NCBI GenBank assembly: GCA_031384695.1
Contig: JANNAV010000306.1
Span: 1-17,134, forward strand
Direction: 5' to 3'
DNA: 17,134 nucleotides
Origin: JANNAV01 sp031384695
Lineage (GTDB): Bacteria > Pseudomonadota > Alphaproteobacteria > Rhodobacterales > Rhodobacteraceae
Shown in pieces: positions 1 through 6,737 of the stretch. The notes below the pieces were generated by a model. The model was given only the letters and a program-made list of their open reading frames with translations, did not search any database and was not told the origin of the DNA. The translations under genes and the position numbers were made by a program. Each line of letters begins with the position of its first letter. Position 1 is the first letter of the stretch.

Positions 1-593
1 GCCGAGATGAAAATCTTCGTCCCCGTCACCAGATAGGATCCGTCCGCCTGCGGCACCGCCTTGGTGCGCATCAACCCCAGATCGGTGCCGCAATGCGGCT
101 CGGTCAGGTTCATGGTGCCGGTCCAGTCGCAAGACACCATCTTGGGCAGATACGTCGCCTTCTGCGCCTCTGTGCCATGCGCATGGATCGCCGAATAGGC
201 GCCGTGGGTCAGGCCCTGATACATGTTGAAGGCCATGTTGGCGGATACGAATATCTCGCCCACGGCACTGCCCATCACATATGGCAGGCCTTGGCCGCCA
301 TAGTCGGGGTCGCAGTCAAGTGCCGTCCAGCCGCCGTCTTTCATCGCGGCAAAGGCCGCCTTGAAGCCTGCGGGCGTGCGCACCACACCGTTCTCCAGAT
401 GGCAGCCTTCCCGGTCTCCCACCGCATTCAGCGGCGCCAGCACATCGCGCGCCACCTTGCCCGCCTCTTCCAGCACGGCCCCGGTAAAGCCTTCGTCCAG
501 ATCGCTGTAACCCGGAATCCCGGCTTCACCGACCTTCAACAGGTTGTGCAGCACGAATTGCAGGTCTTTCACGGGGGCGTTGTAGCTGGGCAT
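1..593 (-). CDS. Acyl-CoA dehydrogenase, N-terminal part (runs off left edge)
   Basis: About 197 codons are visible, starting at an ATG whose first base is 593 and running off the window at base 1. The start reads MPSYNAPVKDLQFVLHNLL, a typical opening of the roughly 590-residue acyl-CoA dehydrogenases common in Rhodobacteraceae. Near the visible end is MNLTEPHCGTDLGLMRTKA followed by GSYLVTGTKIFIS, the FAD/substrate-binding middle-domain signature of the family. The enzyme should oxidise an acyl-CoA to the 2-enoyl-CoA in fatty or branched acid breakdown, with FAD passing electrons to ETF. The long-form type includes DmdC (methylmercaptopropionyl-CoA dehydrogenase), but the substrate cannot be told from this part. 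The gene starts 19 bp after a MerR regulator gene on the same strand, so the two are probably one transcript controlled by that regulator. Confidence 0.9.
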   Translation of the reverse strand, partial: MPSYNAPVKDLQFVLHNLLKVGEAGIPGYSDLDEGFTGAVLEEAGKVARDVLAPLNAVGDREGCHLENGVVRTPAGFKAAFAAMKDGGWTALDCDPDYGGQGLPYVMGSAVGEIFVSANMAFNMYQGLTHGAYSAIHAHGTEAQKATYLPKMVSCDWTGTMNLTEPHCGTDLGLMRTKAVPQADGSYLVTGTKIFIS

Positions 594-612
594 CAGGGTC
601 TCCCTTCAGGAT

Positions 613-1008
613 TTATTCCGCAGCGGTTCGGCGAAACGAGGCAAGTATGGCTTCGCCTTCGGCAAGTTGGATGGTCAGTTCACCAATCGCCACATCAAGT
701 TCGGCGCGCTGTGCCGTCATCTGGGCAAGCCGGGCGCGGGCCAGATCATAGGTGCGCAACAGTTGCGGCTCGTTCGAGCCATGGCTGTCGTACATATCCA
801 GCAGCTGCCGGATATCCTCGAGCGAAAAGCCAAAGCGTTTGCCGCGCAGGATCAGGCGCAACCGCGCGCGGTCCTTGCGGGTGAACATGCGGCGGGTGCC
901 TTCGCGGACCGGCGACAGCAGTTCCTTGGATTCGTAAAACCGCAACGTGCGCGGGGTCACATCAAAGCGTTCGCACATCTGGCGGATGGTCAGGGTTTCG
1001 GTTGGCAT
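613..1008 (-). CDS. MerR-family transcriptional regulator (LiuR-like), upstream of acyl-CoA dehydrogenase
   Basis: 131 residues, the short MerR form. The N-terminal winged helix-turn-helix is clear: LTIRQMCERFDVTPRTLRFYE (recognition helix and the arginine/tyrosine pair typical of MerR), then the wing around GTRRMFTRKDRARLRLI, then GFSLEDIRQLLDMYD, which starts the dimerisation coiled coil (about residues 75-125). No cysteine cluster for metal or redox sensing is present, so an organic or acyl-CoA ligand is more likely. Short MerR proteins beside acyl-CoA dehydrogenase genes match the LiuR type, which represses branched-chain amino acid and fatty acid catabolism in proteobacteria. The ACGT-rich palindrome on its own promoter (1073-1088) suggests autoregulation with the downstream dehydrogenase. 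The specific ligand is unknown. Confidence 0.88.
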   Translation of the reverse strand: MPTETLTIRQMCERFDVTPRTLRFYESKELLSPVREGTRRMFTRKDRARLRLILRGKRFGFSLEDIRQLLDMYDSHGSNEPQLLRTYDLARARLAQMTAQRAELDVAIGELTIQLAEGEAILASFRRTAAE

Positions 1009-1060
1009 GGCTCTCTCGCGGCGATGGGATGAAGCCGCTATATGGGGTGCTTTCGTCTCT

Positions 1061-1088
1061 ATAATACGGTGCTTGACGTTAACGTAAA
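1061..1088 (-). promoter_or_regulatory. Predicted promoter of the merR-acyl-CoA dehydrogenase unit
   Basis: On the minus strand a -35-like TTTACG (1088-1083) and a -10-like TATTAT (1066-1061) are separated by 16 bp, about 50 bp before the regulator ATG at 1008. The -10 match is strong for a GC-rich genome. The spacer is ordinary rather than the 19-20 bp of classical MerR-activated promoters. The operator palindrome covers the -35 and part of the spacer, so bound protein would block RNA polymerase; this is an inference. Confidence 0.5.
1073..1088. promoter_or_regulatory. ACGT palindrome, probable MerR/LiuR-type operator
   Basis: TTGACGTTAACGTAAA is a 16-bp palindrome with a single mismatch (the perfect form would end in AACGTCAA). 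It is followed within 35 bp by further ACGT cores at 1093, 1098 and 1114, giving five ACGT tetranucleotides in about 42 bp. ACGT-containing AT-flanked palindromes of this shape are what I recall for LiuR-like MerR regulators. The position over the -35 box of the regulator's own promoter fits repression. Which of the two neighbouring MerR proteins binds here is not known. Confidence 0.55.
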
Positions 1089-1148
1089 TGTAACGTCACG
1101 TCAGTTGCAAAAGACGTGATCGGCTGGGCCTCAATCCAAGTGTGGGCG

Positions 1149-1532
1149 TCAGTCTGCGGGTTGTCCATCGATCTGAACGGCGGCGGTGCTGCGCAGGGCG
1201 CGCAGTTCGGCGATGGTCGTCTCCAGATCCTGACGCTGGCGTTCCAACTCGCCCAATTGCCGGTCGGCCAGATGCAGCCAGTATTCCAACTGCGGCTTGG
1301 TGCCTTTCTGCCGGTACACCAGCAGCCACTGGCGAATTTCCTCCAGCGAAAAGCCAAACCGCCGCCCACGCAGGATAAGCGTCAGCCGCGCCACTTCGCG
1401 CGGGCCATAAAACCGCGCGCGGCCTTCCTTTTCCGGGGCCAGCAACTCGATGTACTCGTAATAACGCAAGGTGCGCGGCGTCACCTCGAACCGGGCGCAC
1501 ATTTCCTTGAAGCTGAGACGGATCTCGGGCAT
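1149..1532 (-). CDS. Second MerR-family transcriptional regulator, paralogue of its neighbour
   Basis: 127 residues with the same layout as the regulator downstream: LSFKEMCARFEVTPRTLRYYE helix-turn-helix, wing around GRARFYGPREVARLTLI, GFSLEEIRQWLLVYR, then a coiled coil (about residues 75-115) ending in a short polar tail. The pair clearly comes from an old duplication: the VTPRTLR(F/Y)YE and RGKRFGFSLE / RGRRFGFSLE stretches are nearly the same while the C-terminal ligand parts differ. The ATG at 1532 is preceded by AAGGA eight bases upstream. It is transcribed leftward 140 bp before the first regulator, and its start diverges from the thioesterase operon, so it may control either side. 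Ligand unknown. Confidence 0.87.
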   Translation of the reverse strand: MPEIRLSFKEMCARFEVTPRTLRYYEYIELLAPEKEGRARFYGPREVARLTLILRGRRFGFSLEEIRQWLLVYRQKGTKPQLEYWLHLADRQLGELERQRQDLETTIAELRALRSTAAVQIDGQPAD

Positions 1533-1553
1533 TTGCGGTCCTTCCCCAAAGTC

Positions 1554-1582
1554 AGCCTATGCGCAACTCCGATTGCACGCAA
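1554..1582 (-). promoter_or_regulatory. Predicted promoter of the second merR gene
   Basis: Minus-strand TTGCGT (1582-1577) and TAGGCT (1559-1554) are separated by exactly 17 bp, ending about 22 bp before the ATG at 1532. Both hexamers are moderate matches to a housekeeping sigma consensus. The region is shared with the divergent thioesterase operon, so one regulator could act on both. Confidence 0.35.
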
Positions 1583-1601
1583 GAATTGTGCTGCCCCCCC
1601 T

Positions 1602-1627
1602 TTGCGCTTTCTGGCTTGCGCTTTCTG
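1602..1627. repeat. 12-bp direct repeat in the divergent intergenic region
   Basis: TTGCGCTTTCTG occurs at 1602-1613 and again at 1616-1627, a 14-bp period, in the region between the second merR gene and the first thioesterase gene. Such a pair can be a tandem binding site or a slippage product. No known regulator site is recognised in it. Confidence 0.5.
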
Positions 1628-1663
1628 CCGCGCCTCTCACTATTGATGGTCAAGCGAGGATGC

Positions 1664-2110
1664 ATGCCCACCGAACCCACAGACCCTCTGAAGATCGCGC
1701 GCCAGTTCATCGAAGCACTGCCGCATGCGCAGGCGCTGGCGATGCAGATCACCGAAATCGGCGATGGCATGGCTACGGTCACCATGCCATACGACAGCCG
1801 CCTGATCGGCGATCCCGTCAGTGGCGTCTTGCACGGCGGTGCGGTGTCGGCGCTGATGGATACGGCCTCGGGTGCTGCGGTGATGTGCCATCCGGCGGCC
1901 CCGCGCAGCACCGCCACCCTTGATCTGCGCGTCGATTACATGCGGGCGGCCACGCCGGGCCAAAGCATCACCGCGCGGGCCGAATGTTATCACGTCACCC
2001 GCTCGGTCGCCTTCATCCGCGTCACCGCCACCGATGATGACATCGCCCGCCCGGTGGCCACCGGCACCGCCGCTTTCACCATTGATCTGGCACCAAGGCC
2101 TGCCGCATGA
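1664..2110 (+). CDS. PaaI-type hotdog-fold thioesterase
   Basis: 148 residues from the ATG at 1664 (MPTEPTDPLKIARQFIEALP). An in-frame frame opens further upstream, but the preceding stretch looks uncoded and GAGGA lies just before this ATG, although with a short spacing of 3 bp; ATG 1646 is the main alternative. The hotdog core has GVLHGGAVSALMDTASGAAV at about residues 55-75, the PaaI/4HBT signature with the acidic residue (Asp in LMD) used for catalysis in PaaI enzymes. The later strands include LRVDYMRAATPGQ. It should hydrolyse an acyl-CoA or aryl-CoA thioester in the cytoplasm. Its stop overlaps the next thioesterase start (ATGA), and with the acyl-CoA dehydrogenase nearby a role in acyl-CoA housekeeping is likely. 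The substrate is unknown. Confidence 0.85.
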   Translation: MPTEPTDPLKIARQFIEALPHAQALAMQITEIGDGMATVTMPYDSRLIGDPVSGVLHGGAVSALMDTASGAAVMCHPAAPRSTATLDLRVDYMRAATPGQSITARAECYHVTRSVAFIRVTATDDDIARPVATGTAAFTIDLAPRPAA

Positions 2111-2634
2111 CCAACCAGCCCCCCGAACCCGTGCAGGTGATCAAAACCCGCCGCGATGCCGCCTTGGCGCGGCTGGTGGGCCGCGTGCCCTATATCAGCT
2201 TTCTCGGCATCACCTTCGACAGGCGCGGGGATGAGTTGACGGCGATCCTGCCCTTTGCGCCCATGCTGATCGGCAACCCGAAAATTCCCGCGCTGCATGG
2301 CGGTGTGACGGCGGCGTTTCTTGAAGTCACCGCGATCATCGGCCTCAGCTGGCAGGTGTTGTGGGAACAGATGGAATCGGCGCAAGCGCCGGAGCAACCC
2401 CCCGGTCTGCCGCCGAATGATGCGCCGATGTTGCCGAAAACCATAGATTTTACCGTGGATTACCTGCGTTCCGGCCTGCCGCGCGATGCCTATGCCCGCG
2501 CACGGGTGAACCGGTCCGGCCGCCGTTACGCCTCGGTGCATGTCGAGGCGTGGCAAGACAACCGGGCGCGGCTGTTCGCGCAGGCGACGGGGCACTTCCT
2601 GATGCCCGACTTCCCCGGATCACCTGCGCAATGA
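2107..2634 (+). CDS. Second hotdog-fold thioesterase (PaaI-like, variant active site)
   Basis: 175 residues starting at the ATG that overlaps the previous stop codon. The hotdog helix motif is PALHGGVTAAFLEVTAIIGL (about residues 57-76): the HGG is kept but the acidic residue is Glu where the upstream protein has Asp. A proline-rich insert of about 25 residues (around residues 90-112, including APEQPPGLPP) follows before FTVDYLRSGLPRD, making the protein longer than its partner. Likely an acyl-CoA thioesterase; hotdog proteins act as dimers or tetramers, so the two products might assemble together, which is only an inference. Its stop overlaps the MATE gene start by ATGA, giving a tightly coupled three-gene operon. 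Confidence 0.82.
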   Translation: MTNQPPEPVQVIKTRRDAALARLVGRVPYISFLGITFDRRGDELTAILPFAPMLIGNPKIPALHGGVTAAFLEVTAIIGLSWQVLWEQMESAQAPEQPPGLPPNDAPMLPKTIDFTVDYLRSGLPRDAYARARVNRSGRRYASVHVEAWQDNRARLFAQATGHFLMPDFPGSPAQ

Positions 2635-3950
2635 GCAGCCACTCCCCGGCCCTGACGCATGGCCGCGTCTTTCGCATTGCCATGCCGATCGTGCTGTCCA
2701 ATGCCACCGTGCCACTGCTGGGGGCCGTTGACACCGCCGTAATCGGCCAGCTTGGCCTTGCCGCCCCCTTGGGGGCAGTGGGCCTTGGCGCCATCATCCT
2801 TGCGACGCTTTATTGGGCGTTCGGGTTTCTCAGGTTCAGCACCTCGGGCCTTGCCGCTCAGGCGCATGGGGCGGGAGATGCGGCCGAACGCGCCGCCACC
2901 CTGATCCGGGCGCTGATGGTGGGCGGGCTCGCGGGTCTGGCACTGGCGGCCGGTCAGGCGCTGCTTTTCGCCGGAGCGTTCCGCGTGTCGCCCGCCTCGG
3001 CCGAGGTCGAAACCCTCGCCCGGCAATACCTTGCCATTCGCATCTGGGGCGCGCCCGCAACAATCGCCCTTTACGCCCTGACCGGCTGGCTGATCGCGCT
3101 GGAGCGGACACGCGCGGTGTTGATCCTGCAACTCTGGCAAAACGGCCTGAACATCGGCCTTGATCTGTGGTTCGTGCTGGGTCTGGGCTGGGGTGTGCCG
3201 GGGGTGGCCAGCGCCACTCTGATCGCCGAGTGGACCGGCCTCGCCCTTGGCCTCTGGCTTGCCCGCGATGCGTTTGGCGCGATTCTGCCCGCCGCCCTCG
3301 CCCGCGTCCCCAACCCTGCCGCCTTGCGCCGAATGTTTACTGCCAGCCGCGACATCATGGGACGTACGGTGATGTTACAGATCTGCTTCACCACCTTCGT
3401 TTTCCTTGGCGCAAGGTTCGGCGATGTCGCCCTCGCGGCCAATCAGGTGATGCTGCAATTCCTTGAAATCACGGCCTATGCTCTGGACGGCTTTGCCTGC
3501 GCCGCCGAGGCGTTGATAGGTCAGGCGGTGGGTGCCCGTATCGCCGCCGACACCCGCCGCACCGGCACCCTCTGCCTGCAATGGGGCTTTGGCGGCGCAA
3601 TCGTGCTGTCGGTGGGTTTTGCGCTCGCTGGTCCCGCGATGATCGACCTGATGACCACCGCCCCCGAGGTGCGGCACGAAGCCCGGCTCTATCTGCCATG
3701 GCTTGCTGCCGCTCCGCTGATCGGGGTTGCCGCCTGGATATTCGACGGGATCTTCAACGGCGCCTTGCTCACGCAACTGATGCTGCGCACCATGGTGATC
3801 TCGGTCGCGCTCTATGCCTGCGCCATTTTCCTGTTGGTGCCGCCCTTCGGCAATCACGGTCTCTGGGCCGCGCTGACGGTGTTGAACCTCGCGCGCAGCC
3901 TTTCGATGTGGTACGCCTACCCTGCGGTCGCGGCCAAAGCTACAGCCTGA
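2631..3950 (+). CDS. MATE-family efflux transporter (DinF-like)
   Basis: 439 residues from the ATG at 2631, which overlaps the preceding stop; the frame is open further upstream but that part lies inside the thioesterase gene. About twelve membrane segments are visible in two six-helix halves. The N-terminal half begins RIAMPIVLSNATVPLLGAVDTAVIGQLG, a standard MATE opening with the conserved Pro and Asp in the first two helices. The C-terminal half restarts near the MGRTVMLQICFTTFVFLGAR segment. It should export organic cations, drugs or metabolites across the inner membrane with Na+ or H+ uptake. Being co-translated with two thioesterases suggests removal of a metabolite freed from CoA, but nothing in the sequence proves that. 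Confidence 0.9.
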   Translation: MSSHSPALTHGRVFRIAMPIVLSNATVPLLGAVDTAVIGQLGLAAPLGAVGLGAIILATLYWAFGFLRFSTSGLAAQAHGAGDAAERAATLIRALMVGGLAGLALAAGQALLFAGAFRVSPASAEVETLARQYLAIRIWGAPATIALYALTGWLIALERTRAVLILQLWQNGLNIGLDLWFVLGLGWGVPGVASATLIAEWTGLALGLWLARDAFGAILPAALARVPNPAALRRMFTASRDIMGRTVMLQICFTTFVFLGARFGDVALAANQVMLQFLEITAYALDGFACAAEALIGQAVGARIAADTRRTGTLCLQWGFGGAIVLSVGFALAGPAMIDLMTTAPEVRHEARLYLPWLAAAPLIGVAAWIFDGIFNGALLTQLMLRTMVISVALYACAIFLLVPPFGNHGLWAALTVLNLARSLSMWYAYPAVAAKATA

Positions 3951-4704
3951 GAAACCGGAACCCCGCCGAAGCAGCCCACCCCGAAAACGCCGCCAGAAAC
4001 AGCGAAATCGCCGCGTAGACAAACGGTTGTTCATGGGCAAGGTTGAAAAGGAACCGCTCCAGCCCGGCCTTGCGCACCCCGATCACCCGCTCCTGATCAT
4101 CCACCACCCGGCCACCGCGCAACAGGAAAATCCGCACCAGATAATCGCCTTCGGTCAGGTTCGACGGCAGCGCTACATCGGTGCGAAACAGCGTCTCCTC
4201 GACAAATTCCACCGCGCCCTGATCCACCCGGTAGATGTCTTCCTTCAGCCGGATACGCTGCAATGCGTCCACAAACTCCGCCGCATTGACCGCCTCCGAT
4301 GCGATGCCCACCGCCCGGATGGCGCGGCTGATGGTGATCTTGTGGCGCTGATCTTCGGTGTTGGACAGGATCACGCCCAAAGGCCCGGTCGTGGCCACGG
4401 CATAGAAACTCGGCGCAGAATCGATGTTGACCGAGGCCCGGTTCAGCCAGATCGCCGCCACCTTTTCCTTGCGCCGGATCACAAGGCCGGTACTCGGCCC
4501 CTCCACCGTCACGATCACCTCCATCGGGTCACCGGTGGGGGCAGGGGCCTCGCGCTTGACCGCACCGTAAATCAAAATCTCCGAACCATCGAAATCGGCG
4601 TTGATCGACACCCGGTTCTGGCTCAACCCCGCCACGATCTGCTCGCGCACCTCTGCCTGCCCGGCCCCCGCGCAGAATATCAACAGCAGCACCGCCCGGA
4701 TCAT
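3940..4704 (-). CDS. TIGR02186-family membrane-anchored protein, partner of TauE exporter
   Basis: 254 residues. The first 17 residues (MIRAVLLLIFCAGAGQA) form a signal peptide, and the end (about residues 228-250, YAAISLFLAAFSGWAASAG) is one membrane helix with a short cytoplasmic tail, so most of the protein faces the periplasm. The opening of the mature part, LSQNRVSINADFDGSEILIYGA, is the recognisable start of the alphaproteobacterial TIGR02186 (Alph_Pro_TM) family, whose function is unknown. The ATG overlaps the stop of the TauE/SafE gene by 4 bp, a gene order I recall as common in this bacterial group. An accessory role in anion or sulfite export is an inference. The 3' end overlaps the convergent MATE gene by 11 bp. 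Confidence 0.85.
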   Translation of the reverse strand: MIRAVLLLIFCAGAGQAEVREQIVAGLSQNRVSINADFDGSEILIYGAVKREAPAPTGDPMEVIVTVEGPSTGLVIRRKEKVAAIWLNRASVNIDSAPSFYAVATTGPLGVILSNTEDQRHKITISRAIRAVGIASEAVNAAEFVDALQRIRLKEDIYRVDQGAVEFVEETLFRTDVALPSNLTEGDYLVRIFLLRGGRVVDDQERVIGVRKAGLERFLFNLAHEQPFVYAAISLFLAAFSGWAASAGFRFLRL

Positions 4705-5621
4705 GGCAACAACCCCGGCGTTACCGAATAAAGCTCGGATGGCTGCAACAGCAGATCAAGAGCGATCTTCCCCGCCACCGCCAGCACCAGCATCGCCAGC
4801 AGAATGCGCAACTGCTCGGCCTTCAGCCGCACCCCCACCCGCGCCCCCAACTGCGCCCCGATCACCCCGCCGATGATCAGCATCAGCGCCAGCAGCATAT
4901 CCACGGTCTGGCTGGTGACCGCATGCATGATCGTGGTGAACGCCGTCACGAAGATGATCTGAAACAACGAGGTGCCCACCACCACCTTGGTAGGCATCCC
5001 CAGAAGGTAGATCATCGCGGGCACCATGATAAAGCCGCCGCCCACCCCCATGATCGCCGCCAGAAACCCCACCACCGCCCCCACCAGCATCGGCGGCAAC
5101 ACCGAGATATAAAGCCCCGACGCGCGAAACTTCACCTTCAGCGGCAGCCGGTGTACCCAGGTGTGAACATGCGCCCGCCGCACCGGCCCGCCACCGCCCC
5201 GCGCGCGCAGCAGTGACCGCAGGCTTTCCTGAAACATCAATGCGCCGATCAGCCCCAGAAACAGCACATAGGAAAGCTGCACGAACAGATCCACCTGCCC
5301 CAGTCGCGTCATCCAGGCAAACACCCAGATCCCCACGGTAGACCCCGCCATACCGCCCGCCAGCAGCACCAGCCCCATGCGAAAATCCACGCCCCGGCGT
5401 TTCAATTGCGCCAGAACCCCCGAAACCGAAGAGGCCACCACCTGATTGGCCCCGGTGGCCACCGCCACCGCAGGCGGTATGCCAATGAAAAACAGCAAGG
5501 GCGTGATCAGAAATCCGCCCCCCACCCCGAACATGCCCGACAAAAAGCCCACGATCCCGCCCAGGCCCAAAAGCAGGAACGCGTCTACCGAAACCTCGGC
5601 AATGGGAAGGTAAAGCTGCAT
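4701..5621 (-). CDS. TauE/SafE (TSUP)-family anion exporter
   Basis: 306 residues from the ATG at 5621 (MQLYLPIAEVSVDAFLLLGL). A TTG at 5687 would add 22 basic, non-membrane residues; I prefer 5621 because relatives I recall begin MQ(I/L)YLPIAEVSV, although no good ribosome-binding site is seen for either start. The two family repeats are plain: GFLSGMFGVGGGFLITPLL near the N-terminus and GFLAAIMGVGGGFIMVPAM in the second half, each starting a four-helix bundle (about eight membrane segments). TSUP proteins move sulfite, sulfoacetate, sulfonates or other organic anions out of the cell. The substrate is not given by the sequence. A TTGACA at 5687-5682 lies upstream but has no convincing -10 partner. 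Confidence 0.88.
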   Translation of the reverse strand: MQLYLPIAEVSVDAFLLLGLGGIVGFLSGMFGVGGGFLITPLLFFIGIPPAVAVATGANQVVASSVSGVLAQLKRRGVDFRMGLVLLAGGMAGSTVGIWVFAWMTRLGQVDLFVQLSYVLFLGLIGALMFQESLRSLLRARGGGGPVRRAHVHTWVHRLPLKVKFRASGLYISVLPPMLVGAVVGFLAAIMGVGGGFIMVPAMIYLLGMPTKVVVGTSLFQIIFVTAFTTIMHAVTSQTVDMLLALMLIIGGVIGAQLGARVGVRLKAEQLRILLAMLVLAVAGKIALDLLLQPSELYSVTPGLLP

Positions 5622-5771
5622 GAGGGTACGGGGGTGCAAGACAGGGCGATATCTCAAAGGCTTGCGCGCCTTTTTGGGGGTTGTCAAACCCTTGCGCGCG
5701 CGAAAGCCGCCCGCACCGATATTGCCGCAACACCTGTTTCAGCCTTGCCGCATCCGGCGCTCAGCCACGCC

Positions 5772-6737
5772 CTACCGCTCTTTGACGTAAGGCTCGCCGC
5801 CCGCGCGCGGAGGGATGGCTTTGCCGATAAAGCCCGCCAGGATCACCACCGTCAGGATATAGGGCAGGGCCGAGGTGAACTGCACCGGGATCACGAAAAT
5901 GCCGACATCAATGTTCTGAAACCGGATGGAAATCGCGTCCAGAAACCCGAACAGCAGGCACGCCCCCAGCGCATACCAGGGCCGCCATTTGGCAAAGATC
6001 AACGCCGCCAGCGCGATGAACCCCTTGCCCGCCGTCATGTCGCGGCCAAACCCCGCCGCAAGGCCAATGGCCAGATACGCCCCCGCCAGCCCGCACAAAA
6101 GCCCGGTGATCGCCACAGCCGCATAGCGGATGTTCGTCACCGAAATCCCCGCCGTATCCACCGCCGCAGGGTTTTCCCCCACCGCCCGCAACCGCAGGCC
6201 AAACCGCGTGCGATACAAAAGCCACGCACTCGCGGGCACCAGCGCCAGCGCCACATACACCAGTATCGAATGCCCTGACAGCAGATCAAAATAAATCGGC
6301 CCCAGCACCGGCACGTCTTTCACCGCCCCGGCGAAGGGCAGGGTGATCTCGGCAAACCGCGCATTGCCCTCCAGCGCCGGGGTGCGCCCGCCAAGCCCGA
6401 ACCAGCTTTGCCCCAGCAACACCGTCAGCCCCGCCGCCAGAAAGTTGATCGCCACCCCCGAGATAAGCTGATTGCCGCGAAAGGTGATCGAGGCCAGCCC
6501 ATGGATCGCCGCCAGCAACATCGACGCCCCCACCCCCGCCGCAAGTCCGATCCATACATTCCCCGTCACCGCCGCCGCCGCCGCCGAAGCAAACGCCGCC
6601 GCCAGCATCTTGCCCTCAAGCCCGATGTCAAACACCCCGGCGCGCTCGGAAAACAGCCCCGCAAGACAGGCCAGCAACAAAGGCGTCGAAAGCCGCACGG
6701 TGGAATCCAGTATCAGGATGACCGAGGCGAAATCCAT
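5772..6737 (-). CDS. BMP-type ABC transporter, inner-membrane permease 2
   Basis: 321 residues from the ATG at 6737, which shares one base with the stop of the preceding permease (TGATG). The frame is also open far upstream across the neighbouring gene, but that part is a glycine-rich shadow. The protein has about eight to ten membrane segments and belongs to the BPD_transp_2 permeases (RbsC/LivH type). The FSERAGVFDIGLEGKMLAAA stretch near residue 30 is the hallmark of the second permease of nucleoside/purine importers (YufQ/BmpG/NupQ relatives), and GENPAAVDTAGI is the cytoplasmic loop that touches the ATPase. It is the last gene of the operon and forms the channel with the other permease. 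Confidence 0.9.
   Translation of the reverse strand: MDFASVILILDSTVRLSTPLLLACLAGLFSERAGVFDIGLEGKMLAAAFASAAAAAVTGNVWIGLAAGVGASMLLAAIHGLASITFRGNQLISGVAINFLAAGLTVLLGQSWFGLGGRTPALEGNARFAEITLPFAGAVKDVPVLGPIYFDLLSGHSILVYVALALVPASAWLLYRTRFGLRLRAVGENPAAVDTAGISVTNIRYAAVAITGLLCGLAGAYLAIGLAAGFGRDMTAGKGFIALAALIFAKWRPWYALGACLLFGFLDAISIRFQNIDVGIFVIPVQFTSALPYILTVVILAGFIGKAIPPRAGGEPYVKER

Noticed and set aside
93..884. A 263-codon plus-strand frame over the dehydrogenase and regulator genes
   Set aside because: It is a high-GC shadow rich in His, Arg and Gln opposite two well-supported minus-strand genes.
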